The notes below the pieces were generated by a model that made no database searches, was not told the DNA's origin, and saw only the letters and a program-made list of their open reading frames with translations. From Desulfuromonas sp. SDB (lineage in GTDB: Bacteria > SDB-A), in contig LKUE01000013.1 in the NCBI GenBank assembly GCA_001412365.1, forward strand, positions 1-17,677: DNA of 17,677 bases. Reading direction: 5' to 3'. This document shows, piece after piece, positions 1-6,870 of the stretch. A program made the translations under genes and the position numbers. Position 1 is the first letter of the stretch, and each line of letters opens with the position of its first letter.

Positions 1-15
1 TAAGTAAACCTTGTT

Positions 16-43
16 ATTATAAAGGTTTTAAAAAAAATGTCAA
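16..43 (-). promoter_or_regulatory. Consensus sigma-70-type promoter reading out of the left edge
   Basis: On the minus strand there is a perfect TTGACA (43-38), a 16-base spacer containing an eight-T run, and a perfect TATAAT (21-16). The predicted transcript would start near position 9 and run leftward off the window, so an unseen gene probably lies there. The -10 box sits in the loop of an inverted repeat, AAACCTT (28-22 on the minus strand) and AAGGTTT (12-6), which could be an operator. No other gene in the 159 bases left of the first CDS was recognised. Confidence 0.6.
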
Positions 44-159
44 GGGTGAAATAAACCTATATAACGGATATTACGTGTTATCGATATATAAAAGGCAATA
101 AATAAACTAATTTTATTACTAATTATTATAAAATGTAATAATGCTAATGGTGTTTATAA

Positions 160-855
160 TTACTGTTTAGTCCAGTACTCATATCCCAAGCCATCATTGC
201 CATATAAAATCCAGGGACCGGATAAATTTTCTTCATCTTCCAGTTCCAGTAAGGAAACCCCGAACACCATCTGCTCCTGTTCAAACCAGCCTACTAAAAA
301 CTGGTCCTGATGACAAAGACCAAAACCAAATATTGAATAATCGTCAAGATAAAATTCAACTAAATATAATCCGTGATAATCCTTTAAAACAACTTCAGCT
401 AAATATTCAGAGCCATCGGGATTATTTCCTTCTACCTGGTAGGTGCCGGAAAGATCAGGATGGGTGGAAATAGACAGGGGAGTCACCTCAGGTTCTTCCC
501 CGGAATAAGCTACTTCTGTACCAATAACCGGAGGCTCTCCCGGAGCTGCCCAAAGACCGTTGAGGATATCCTCCCCAACTTTATAAAGTACAATGCCGAT
601 AGTAGAATAACCTTCATCATAATAAGCTACCGCCAGATAATCTTGCTGGGTTAATCCTATTCCATAATAAATTTCTCCGCTGGAGATTTCCCAGTATACC
701 TCATATCCTTCCCCGTAAGAATTAATCTCCAGGTTACCGTAATAATCACCATATTCGGTTTTTCCTGAAATTAAATACTCAGACTCCAGGGATACAGCTC
801 CCGATATCCCCAGTAACAGTATTAACAATATTGTACTTACAGTTAACAGCTTCAT
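160..855 (-). CDS. Secreted beta-rich protein with two internal repeats, function unknown
   Basis: This is a 231-residue protein with an N-terminal signal peptide (residues 1 to about 22: MK followed by a run of L, I and V, then a GISGA region). I do not recognise a named family. The mature part is rich in Tyr, Gly and acidic residues and consists of two copies of an 80-residue unit, about 26-105 and 138-219. Both copies carry the pattern G-[IF]-G-L-x2-Q-D, then an L-A-V or L-V stretch, then a G-V or G-I turn and a G-x-W motif near the end, which suggests alternating beta strands. The chosen start is the ATG at 855, preceded by GGGAGGG four bases away, rather than the TTG at 867, which would lie inside the ribosome binding site. 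It probably sits in the periplasm or outside the cell. It follows the YbjN-like gene on the same strand after a 123-base gap. Confidence 0.6.
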   Translation of the reverse strand: MKLLTVSTILLILLLGISGAVSLESEYLISGKTEYGDYYGNLEINSYGEGYEVYWEISSGEIYYGIGLTQQDYLAVAYYDEGYSTIGIVLYKVGEDILNGLWAAPGEPPVIGTEVAYSGEEPEVTPLSISTHPDLSGTYQVEGNNPDGSEYLAEVVLKDYHGLYLVEFYLDDYSIFGFGLCHQDQFLVGWFEQEQMVFGVSLLELEDEENLSGPWILYGNDGLGYEYWTKQ

Positions 856-912
856 TATCCCTCCCAAGCATGGGGTGAAATTAAATTTTATTTACATTCA
901 TTTCCATTTATC

Positions 913-944
913 TCGGTGTTCACAGTGTCTCTGTGTGATTTTTT
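913..944. repeat. Candidate dispersed CACAGAGA-type repeat fragment
   Basis: On the minus strand this gap reads TCACACAGAGACACTGTGAA followed by CACCGAG. It resembles the purine-rich CACAGAGACACAGAG-type intergenic repeats that I recall from many environmental bacterial genomes. It contains a 5-bp inverted repeat, CACAG/CTGTG. Only one copy lies in the window, so its repeated nature cannot be shown here. Confidence 0.25.
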
Positions 945-978
945 CCCCACATTTACAATTTACAGCAAAATCTGCATA

Positions 979-1434
979 TTATTCCAAACTCAATCCAAAC
1001 CAGGAAGCAATGGTCTCTAAATTTTCATCAACAGCGTAAGCAATGAACTCAATATTATCTATCAATTCTTGCTTGTTAACCAGGCGATAAGGTATTTCCA
1101 TCTGCAGAAAAATATAATTTTCCTCGGACAATCCAAGTTTCATCTGATTCATCTGATAGTTGGCTTGAGCCAGCTGCATAAATGCCTGGGAAGGATATTC
1201 ATCAGGCAATTCAAACAACGGCACCATGATCATAATCCACTTTTCTTCCACACTGAGTACTCCCACACTTATAGTTCCGCCCTGGCTGGAGTTATATGGA
1301 ATTATCCAGGTATTTGGTTCAGGCTGTTCATAGACAATTGAATCCTCATCCAGCCATGAAGAAATATCATAACCTTGTATAGATAAGGGCATTAAAATTA
1401 AAAAAATTATTAAAAGCGATGTGAATTTATTCAT
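979..1434 (-). CDS. Secreted YbjN / type III secretion chaperone-like domain protein
   Basis: This is a 151-residue protein with a clear signal peptide (MNKFTSLLIIFLILMPLSIQG). The mature part has the layout of the YbjN/CesT-like alpha-beta fold. A strand region rich in I, M and V (about 65-75) is followed by a helix with L-A-Q-A-N-Y, then G-L-S-E-E-N strands, then E-I-P-Y-R, and finally a long C-terminal helix running to the end. YbjN-like domains bind partner proteins and are not enzymes; the role here is unknown. The start at 1434 has AAGGGG five bases upstream. It begins 23 bases after the lipoprotein gene that precedes it on the same strand, so the two are probably co-transcribed and exported to the same compartment. 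The family assignment rests on pattern memory and is moderate. Confidence 0.5.
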   Translation of the reverse strand: MNKFTSLLIIFLILMPLSIQGYDISSWLDEDSIVYEQPEPNTWIIPYNSSQGGTISVGVLSVEEKWIMIMVPLFELPDEYPSQAFMQLAQANYQMNQMKLGLSEENYIFLQMEIPYRLVNKQELIDNIEFIAYAVDENLETIASWFGLSLE

Positions 1435-1457
1435 AAAAACCCCTTGTAAACAAATTT

Positions 1458-2456
1458 CTAGTTTACTTCAAAAACCCATTTTCTCAATTCATTTTGGGAG
1501 AAAGTAAGTTGATTTAAAGCTTGATTATAATTTCTGTGTAAATCAGAAGGTAAAATTACCGGTGTGGAACGATAGTAATTTTCACTGTAAAAATTTGTAA
1601 TCTGAGAATAAATAGTTAAAAAATTGGAAAAATCCTGTAAAACCAGTTTAAATTTTTGTTGATCTATTCCCGGCCAACTCTCCCAACCCTCAATTGAGTT
1701 TAATAAGTTGGTATATGCTGAGGATATACATATATAGGAATATGTCAGTAAAAAACTCTTGGCGGGTCTTCCTTCATTTACCGGACCCACAATACAGGTT
1801 GAATAATAATTTTCCGAGGTGTAAATCAAAATGGAAATTGAATCAATTATTTCCAATATCTTCGCCCTACTCTGGATTTCATTGTACAAGGTTTGATTTA
1901 ACTGAATACTGCCTTCAGTATCTTGTACATAAAGAGAATTTTTAAGTTGAGGAAATATTTCTTTAATTTTACTAAGCTCCTTTTGAGCATAAGATATAAC
2001 CATATCCTTGCGGGAAGACCAAAGTTCAACGGAATCTTCTTTAACGTACTGGCTTATCTTATACTCACAGTACAGAGCATAATTTAATGCATCTAAATAA
2101 TTTGCATAAGAAATTCCAAGCTGATTTATCTCCGCAGGATTATCCACAGTCAGCTGGAGCAGAAGATGAAAATGCCTGACTGATTCCATCCACATTGAAT
2201 CAATTGCCTCATCTCTCCCTGCCGAAGCGGTCAAACCTGCATTTGCAACCAGATCTACGGCGGTATCATAACTTAATACCGCTTTTTCCAGTTCAATTAA
2301 GATGACTTGTTGTTGATTTTGAGCTGAAGGCAGTATCCATAGAGAATCTTTGGTTCCGGGTAACGGTGAAAAATTACGGGAACAGGAAACAAAACCTGCC
2401 GCCAGGATTGCCATAAAAAATAATGAACTAATATAATTAATAAATTTACCGCTCAA
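1458..2456 (-). CDS. Probable lipoprotein of unknown function
   Basis: This is a 332-residue protein that I do not recognise. It has an N-terminal hydrophobic segment (about 5-22) ending in a lipobox-like G-F-V-S-C with the lipid-bearing Cys at residue 25, so it is probably anchored in a membrane. The rest is mostly helical in character and rich in Tyr, Asn, Gln and Ser, with no enzyme motif seen. The start chosen is a TTG at 2456, which has AAGGA seven bases upstream. The nearby ATG (at 2465) lies in a different frame and reaches a stop after five codons, so it cannot be the start. A promoter-like pair lies upstream at 2481-2510. It heads a likely two-gene transcript with the YbjN-like gene. 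Confidence 0.6.
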   Translation of the reverse strand: MSGKFINYISSLFFMAILAAGFVSCSRNFSPLPGTKDSLWILPSAQNQQQVILIELEKAVLSYDTAVDLVANAGLTASAGRDEAIDSMWMESVRHFHLLLQLTVDNPAEINQLGISYANYLDALNYALYCEYKISQYVKEDSVELWSSRKDMVISYAQKELSKIKEIFPQLKNSLYVQDTEGSIQLNQTLYNEIQSRAKILEIIDSISILIYTSENYYSTCIVGPVNEGRPAKSFLLTYSYICISSAYTNLLNSIEGWESWPGIDQQKFKLVLQDFSNFLTIYSQITNFYSENYYRSTPVILPSDLHRNYNQALNQLTFSQNELRKWVFEVN

Positions 2457-2480
2457 TTTTCATTCCTTAAAATCTGATTA

Positions 2481-2510
2481 AGAATAATTCAGGTTAAACC
2501 TTGATGTCAA
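2481..2510 (-). promoter_or_regulatory. Promoter for the lipoprotein gene, with palindrome in the spacer
   Basis: On the minus strand a perfect TTGACA (2510-2505) is followed after 18 bases by TATTCT (2486-2481), which matches four of six bases of the -10 consensus. The spacer holds the near-palindrome AGGTTTAACCT (2501-2491), whose arms AGGTT/AACCT could be an operator. The 9-mer CAAGGTTTA is shared with the promoter at the left edge of the window. Confidence 0.5.
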
Positions 2511-2535
2511 TTAATTCCTAAATTATTATTTTGTA

Positions 2536-2564
2536 TTGACAGACATATCAAAAAAAAATAAAAT
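2536..2564 (+). promoter_or_regulatory. Strong sigma-70-type promoter for the tRNA-Val gene
   Basis: TTGACA (2536-2541), a 17-base spacer with a nine-A run, and TAAAAT (2559-2564) form a near-perfect promoter. The predicted start is near 2571, about 18 bases before the tRNA. It stands back to back with the leftward promoter at 2481-2510. It may also drive thrS and the genes after it by read-through. Confidence 0.7.
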
Positions 2565-2588
2565 CACACATATTGAAAACGATTTCAC

Positions 2589-2665
<77 letters not shown>

Positions 2666-2669
2666 ATAT

Positions 2670-2694
2670 TACGGCGATTAATCGCCGTATTTTT
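2670..2694 (+). terminator. Intrinsic terminator or attenuator between tRNA-Val and thrS
   Basis: A perfect inverted repeat has the stem TACGGCGA (2670-2677) pairing with TCGCCGTA (2682-2689) around a TTAA loop, followed at once by five T residues (2690-2694). This is a textbook Rho-independent terminator. It lies only 23 bases before the thrS start and no separate thrS promoter is evident, so it may act as a partial attenuator. Confidence 0.75.
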
Positions 2695-2717
2695 ATTAGT
2701 ATTATAGAGGAGAACTC

Positions 2718-4568
2718 ATGAAGGCATTTGACTTAATTAAACATAATCAACAAATTGCAGTTCTATGCAATAACCACCTGGTTGATCTAGATCAGGAGAT
2801 TTCTGATGATCAACAGTGCAAACCAATTGATTTCAACCACCCTTTGGGAAAAGACGTTTATTGGCATACCAGTGCTCATATATTAGCTCACGCCGTACTC
2901 AATCTGTTCCCCGGAACCAAGCTGGGGGTAGGTCCAGCAGTGGAGGAAGGTTTTTATTACGACTTTATCCCTCCCCAACCGTTCACCCCTGAAGATTTGG
3001 AAAATATTGAACAGGAAATGAAAAAAATCATAGAAGAAAATATTGAGATTCACCGATTCGAAAAAACAACCAGGGAAACTATTGACTTACTGAATGAACA
3101 GCAACAGGAATTAAAAATTGAATTAATTGAGAATTTCCAAGAACCTTTCAGTTTTTACCAGCAGGGCAACTTCTGTGATTTATGCAGAGGACCCCATTTG
3201 AGATCTACCGGAAAGGTAAAAGCGGTGAAAATACTGTCAGTAGCTGCTGCTTATTGGAAAGGCGATGAAAAAAACAAATCCATGCAGAGAATATACGGAG
3301 TATCCTTCCCTTCCCCCAAAGAGCTGAAATCTCACCTGCACATGCTTGAAGAAGCTAAAAAGAGAGATCACCGGAAATTGGGGAAAAAGCTTGATATTTT
3401 TGGAATTTACGAAGAAGCCGGTCCCGGATTAATATACTGGCACAAGGGAGGAACAGTTATCCGCAAGGAAATAGAAAATCTGTGGATTTCCGAACACCGC
3501 CAACGAGGTTATAATTTTGTTACCACTCCCCACATCGCCAAAGCGGATTTGTGGAAAATTTCCGGACATCTTGACTACTACAAGGAAAACATGTATCTGC
3601 TTGAAGATGGGCAGTATGTTTTAAAACCGATGAATTGTCCGGAGCATATTTTAATTTTCAAGAACGAGCAGAAAAGCTACAAAGATCTTCCTTACAAGAT
3701 GGCTGAACTGGGAACAGTGTACCGCAAAGAACGTTCAGGAGTACTTCACGGAATGCTCAGAGTAAGGGGATTTACCCAGGATGATGCCCACATCTTCTGT
3801 ACCTACCCCCAGCTGCAAAATGAGATAATTGAAGTCCTTGAACTAGGATTAGGGTGGATCAAACGGTTTGGTTATGAAAAATTTCAACTAGACCTGTCCT
3901 TAAGAGATCCGGGTCAACAAGAAAAATATGCGGGAACAGAAGAGGATTGGCTTAAGGCAGAACAGGCATTAGCTTCGGCAATGGATGAAATGAATCTGGA
4001 ATACCGCCGGATGGAGGGTGAAGCAGTTTTTTACGGACCCAAAATTGATTTTCAACTTCAGGATGCCATCGGCAGAACCTGGCAGGGCACTACTTGTCAG
4101 GTTGATTTCAATCTGCCCCGCAGATTTGATCTTAAATATACCGGAGCGGATGGGCAGGATCACTATGTAATTATGATCCACAGGGCAATAATGGGGTCAG
4201 TGGAAAGATTTGTAGGAGGATTAATTGAACATTATTCAGGTAATTTCCCATTTTGGCTGGCTCCGGAACAACTGCGGATCATTCCCATAACCGATAATCA
4301 GCATAATTTCGCCGAGCAACTGAAAAATAAGTTGATTGATCAAGAAGTTAGGTGCACAATAGATAAAAGAAGTGAAAAAGTGGGATACAAGATCCGAGAT
4401 GCAGAAACTTCCCGGGTACCATTGATGGCTATAATTGGGGAAAGGGAAGTAGAGAGTGAATCTGTGTCCTTAAGAGTTCATCAGCAGGGAGACCAGGGGA
4501 CTGTAAATGCAGAAACCCTGGTGGGTATGTGCAAAGAAAAAATCGAAGAAGGACGGAAGCCATTATAA
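2718..4568 (+). CDS. thrS: Threonine-tRNA ligase
   Basis: ThrS charges tRNA-Thr with threonine and edits mischarged serine. At 616 residues it is slightly shorter than the usual 640 because the N-terminal TGS domain is cut down to about 40 residues. The editing domain is visible from the H50-x3-H54 pair and C156-R-G-P-H160. The class II catalytic core has motif 2 around Y-R-K-E-R-S-G (335-341). The zinc ligands are C307 (in M-N-C-P-E-H), H358 (in Q-D-D-A-H) and H488 (in M-I-H-R-A). Motif 3 is G-S-V-E-R-F (493-498). The anticodon-binding domain fills about 515-616. The start has GAGGAG five bases upstream, and an in-frame stop at 2697 rules out a longer N-terminus. It leads the cluster with infC 15 bases downstream. 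Confidence 0.97.
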   Translation: MKAFDLIKHNQQIAVLCNNHLVDLDQEISDDQQCKPIDFNHPLGKDVYWHTSAHILAHAVLNLFPGTKLGVGPAVEEGFYYDFIPPQPFTPEDLENIEQEMKKIIEENIEIHRFEKTTRETIDLLNEQQQELKIELIENFQEPFSFYQQGNFCDLCRGPHLRSTGKVKAVKILSVAAAYWKGDEKNKSMQRIYGVSFPSPKELKSHLHMLEEAKKRDHRKLGKKLDIFGIYEEAGPGLIYWHKGGTVIRKEIENLWISEHRQRGYNFVTTPHIAKADLWKISGHLDYYKENMYLLEDGQYVLKPMNCPEHILIFKNEQKSYKDLPYKMAELGTVYRKERSGVLHGMLRVRGFTQDDAHIFCTYPQLQNEIIEVLELGLGWIKRFGYEKFQLDLSLRDPGQQEKYAGTEEDWLKAEQALASAMDEMNLEYRRMEGEAVFYGPKIDFQLQDAIGRTWQGTTCQVDFNLPRRFDLKYTGADGQDHYVIMIHRAIMGSVERFVGGLIEHYSGNFPFWLAPEQLRIIPITDNQHNFAEQLKNKLIDQEVRCTIDKRSEKVGYKIRDAETSRVPLMAIIGEREVESESVSLRVHQQGDQGTVNAETLVGMCKEKIEEGRKPL

Positions 4569-4571
4569 ATT

Positions 4572-4586
4572 AAGGAGGGAATAATT
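4572..4586 (+). promoter_or_regulatory. Strong ribosome binding site with AUU start of infC
   Basis: AAGGAGGG at 4572-4579 lies four to five bases before ATT (4584-4586), in the frame that continues into IF-3. A strong site next to a poor start codon is the arrangement known from infC genes that are repressed by their own product. Confidence 0.75.
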
Positions 4587-5183
4587 AAAAAATTCAAACC
4601 GCATAGTAGATTACCTCGCACTGAAGTAAATCACAGTATTAAAGCATCAAAAATAAGAGTAATTGACGAACAGGGAAATAATTTAGGCATACTGGAAACT
4701 CCCCAGGCAATTGAAGTTGCTTTTGACCGGGGTTACGATCTGGTTATGATATCTAAAAATGCAAAGCCTCCAGTTTGCAAAATAATGGATTACGGTAAAT
4801 ATAAATATCAGGAAAGAAGAAAACTAAAGGAAGCTCAACAAAAACAAACTACGATTAAAGTAAAAGAATTGAGAATGAGACCAAGGATTGAAGAGCATGA
4901 TTATGAAGTAAAATTAGATAAAGCACGTAAATTTCTGGAAGTGGGAACGGATAGAACTAAAAGTAATTCACCTTTACAAAATAAAAGAAATAAAGTTAAA
5001 TTTCTGGTCCGATTGGTGGGCAGAGAAATTGCCCATGCAGATTTGGGGATCAAAGTTTTAAATAGATTCATTGAAGATCTAAGTGATATAGGAGAAGTAG
5101 AACAGCCACCAATTGTACAGGGAAATACAATCTCAATGGTTATTGCACCGAAAAAAACGGAGGTTCGACATGCCAAAAATTAA
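4584..5183 (+). CDS. infC: Translation initiation factor IF-3, starting at AUU
   Basis: IF-3 binds the 30S subunit, keeps 50S away and proofreads start codon and initiator tRNA choice. The reading frame has no usable ATG before 4746, which would delete the N-terminal domain. It extends upstream through typical IF-3 sequence (V-N-H-S-I-K, I-R-V-I-D-E) to an ATT at 4584 with AAGGAGGG ending five bases before it. This gives 199 residues. An ATA at 4581 is also in frame but too close to the ribosome binding site. E. coli infC is likewise AUU-initiated and self-controlled through this codon, so the same control is inferred. The N-domain covers about 12-80, a basic linker follows, and the C-domain covers about 90-195. 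Compared with typical IF-3 there is an extra stretch of about 14 residues near 120-136, between K-F-L-E and K-V-K-F. The 3' end overlaps rpmI by 14 bases. Confidence 0.93.
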   Translation: MKKFKPHSRLPRTEVNHSIKASKIRVIDEQGNNLGILETPQAIEVAFDRGYDLVMISKNAKPPVCKIMDYGKYKYQERRKLKEAQQKQTTIKVKELRMRPRIEEHDYEVKLDKARKFLEVGTDRTKSNSPLQNKRNKVKFLVRLVGREIAHADLGIKVLNRFIEDLSDIGEVEQPPIVQGNTISMVIAPKKTEVRHAKN

Positions 5184-5367
5184 AACTAATCGTTCTGCTG
5201 CAAAGCGATTAAAAACTACTAAGAAAGGAAAAATCAAGCGCTGGCATGCTTTTAGCGGACATATAAAAACAAAAAAAGGTCCTAAAAAGAGAAGAAAACT
5301 GTCTTCCAGCACTTTTATTGACAAAGCTGATGAAAAGAAATTTAAAAAGTTAATTCCTTATGCTTAA
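5170..5367 (+). CDS. rpmI: 50S ribosomal protein L35
   Basis: A 65-residue, very basic protein with the L35 signature: it begins M-P-K-I-K-T-N-R-S-A-A-K-R and continues with a Lys/Arg-rich stretch and a tail K-K-F-K-K-L-I-P-Y-A. L35 is a small structural protein of the large ribosomal subunit. The ATG at 5170 is chosen over the upstream in-frame ATG at 5113 because the protein then starts exactly where L35 proteins start and CGGAGG lies six bases upstream. The gene overlaps the end of infC by 14 bases, which points to translational coupling within the infC-rpmI-rplT group. Confidence 0.95.
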   Translation: MPKIKTNRSAAKRLKTTKKGKIKRWHAFSGHIKTKKGPKKRRKLSSSTFIDKADEKKFKKLIPYA

Positions 5368-5398
5368 AAATTGAGTTATTGGATTATTAGGAGGAAAA

Positions 5399-5755
5399 AT
5401 GCCACGAGCAACAAATAAACCTGCAAGTCACTCCCGGAGGAGGAAAGTCATTAAGCTTGCCAAAGGCTATTGGGGAGTGAGGAAGAATAGATTCAGAAGC
5501 GCAAAGCAAGCTATAATGAAAGCAGGAGTGAATGCATACCGTGACCGCAGGAGGAAAAAGAGAGATTTCAGAAGATTATGGATTACCCGAATCTCTGCTG
5601 CCTGTAAATCTGAGGGAATATCCTATTCAAAATTTCTATATGGATTGAGTAAAAAAGGTATCCTGATTAACCGGAAAATGCTGGCAGATATGGCAGTTAA
5701 CGATCAGGAAGCATTTTCAAAATTAATGGAAATAACCAGGAGCGCTGAACAGTAA
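5399..5755 (+). CDS. rplT: 50S ribosomal protein L20
   Basis: This 118-residue protein matches L20 over its whole length. It has the basic N-terminal extension (P-R-A-T-N, R-R-R-K-V-I-K-L-A-K-G-Y), then W-G-V-R-K-N-R-F-R, Y-R-D-R-R-R-K-K-R-D-F-R and W-I-T-R-I, and a globular C-terminus. L20 binds 23S rRNA and is required early in large-subunit assembly; in E. coli and Bacillus it also represses its own operon by binding mRNA. AGGAGG lies six bases before the ATG. It starts 31 bases after rpmI. No separate L20 leader structure was identified. Confidence 0.97.
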   Translation: MPRATNKPASHSRRRKVIKLAKGYWGVRKNRFRSAKQAIMKAGVNAYRDRRRKKRDFRRLWITRISAACKSEGISYSKFLYGLSKKGILINRKMLADMAVNDQEAFSKLMEITRSAEQ

Positions 5756-5757
5756 TT

Positions 5758-6552
5758 ATGATTAAAAGTGATGAAGTAAACCGGGAAAAAAAGAATTTAA
5801 GTTTGCTTTATCTGTTGTTATTTATCATCACTGCTTTAATCATATCCTGTTCAGGACCTCAAACCGAACAGGTACTATCTCAGCCCGGCAATATTCCTCA
5901 ATGGCAGGTTGGTCAATGGGCTGAATATGAAGTTCATCAGGGGTCCAGTCAATTGTCAATCAAGTACACTATCGTAGACAAGATAGTTGAACAGGACACC
6001 CTGTTTTGGGTAGAATCAGTGGTTAAAACTGAAAGTGATTCATTTTTATGGCAGGCTTTAGTACCGGAATATTTCAACGGCACTCCTGCTGAACTGGTGA
6101 TCGTAGATTTAACTCAAAAAGAGTGGGAAGCATTAGCCATGCCTCTGGGCAGAAGCTGCCGGTCTACTTTTTTACTGGGAAACTTTAACCCGGAAAATTT
6201 ACGTAAATTAGGCTTTGAAACTGACTACATCAACACCCCCGCGGGTGAATTCTACTGTCTGCACTGCCGACTGTCCATAAACCAACTGGAAGCAGATGTG
6301 TGGATAAGCGGAGCCATTCCCATTTTAGGTATTGCCAAGTGGGAATCCAGCGATCAGGTAAGAACTTTAACTGCCTACGGAAAAGAGGGGAGATCAATAT
6401 TGCCTGTTGATATTGTACGTAAACAAATCAGCCCTGCTGATTTTTCTAAACCGGTGTTTAAAGAAAATTTGATATCCTTTGTTAGAGTGAATATAGAAGA
6501 CAGTACCAAAGTTGACACTCTGTCTTCTTCTCCTGCCCCAGACTCACTTTAA
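5758..6552 (+). CDS. Probable lipoprotein of unknown function downstream of rplT
   Basis: This 264-residue protein has a charged N-terminus (1-13), a hydrophobic stretch (14-29) and a lipobox A-L-I-I-S-C with the modified Cys at 31, so it should be a membrane-anchored lipoprotein facing the periplasm. I do not recognise a family. After the anchor it contains W-Q-V-G-Q-W-A-E-Y-E-V, alternating beta-type strands, and a T-P-A-G-E-F-Y-C-L-H-C segment near 160-171. This beta-rich pattern recalls uncharacterised secreted DUF3108-like proteins, but the resemblance is loose. The C-terminus (from about 215) is polar and Ser/Pro-rich, probably disordered. It starts two bases after the rplT stop without a good ribosome binding site of its own, so translation is likely coupled to rplT. 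Confidence 0.6.
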   Translation: MIKSDEVNREKKNLSLLYLLLFIITALIISCSGPQTEQVLSQPGNIPQWQVGQWAEYEVHQGSSQLSIKYTIVDKIVEQDTLFWVESVVKTESDSFLWQALVPEYFNGTPAELVIVDLTQKEWEALAMPLGRSCRSTFLLGNFNPENLRKLGFETDYINTPAGEFYCLHCRLSINQLEADVWISGAIPILGIAKWESSDQVRTLTAYGKEGRSILPVDIVRKQISPADFSKPVFKENLISFVRVNIEDSTKVDTLSSSPAPDSL

Positions 6553-6564
6553 ACAGGAGGATTG

Positions 6565-6867
6565 ATGAGTAAGGATAAAATTTCCATCCTCTCCGATAAA
6601 ATTGACAGTTTAATTGAAAAAATGCAGTCACTGAAACAGGAAAATGACCGCCTGAAAGAGGTGATTGATGGCAGCGCTGACAATCAAAGAGGTTTCAACC
6701 AGGAATTAAATAATCTGGAAGAACAGATAAATTTTCTTCGCCATCAGCTGGCAGAAAAAGAAGAGCATATTCACAATATTGAAAAAGAACACCGGAATTT
6801 AATCAATAAATTTAAAAAGACTTCCCAGGCTGTGGAAAAAGTGATTGAAAAACTGGATTCAGTTTAA
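6565..6867 (+). CDS. Small coiled-coil protein, ZapB-like
   Basis: This 100-residue protein is almost entirely a predicted coiled coil. Leu and Ile recur at heptad spacing among Glu, Lys, Gln and Asn (I-D-S-L-I-E-K-M-Q-S-L-K-Q-E-N-D-R-L-K-E, and again from about 45 to 100). There is no enzyme motif or membrane segment. Its position directly before zapA suggests a cytoplasmic partner of the Z-ring, in the manner of ZapB, but a coiled coil alone does not prove the family. The ATG at 6565 has AGGAGG four bases upstream; the in-frame TTG just before it is too close to that site. It follows the lipoprotein gene by 12 bases and precedes zapA by three. Confidence 0.6.
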   Translation: MSKDKISILSDKIDSLIEKMQSLKQENDRLKEVIDGSADNQRGFNQELNNLEEQINFLRHQLAEKEEHIHNIEKEHRNLINKFKKTSQAVEKVIEKLDSV

Positions 6868-6870
6868 ACC

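Noticed and set aside
61-95. Loose inverted repeat ATAAC ... GTTAT in the left intergenic region
   Set aside because: Five A/T-rich pairs around a long loop are expected by chance in AT-rich DNA.
460-654. Rightward open frame of 64 codons inside the secreted repeat protein gene
   Set aside because: It lies antisense within a coding gene, has no ribosome binding site and shows no recognisable protein features.
4746-5183. IF-3 starting at the first ATG (4746)
   Set aside because: This would remove most of the N-terminal domain although conserved IF-3 sequence continues in frame upstream to 4584.
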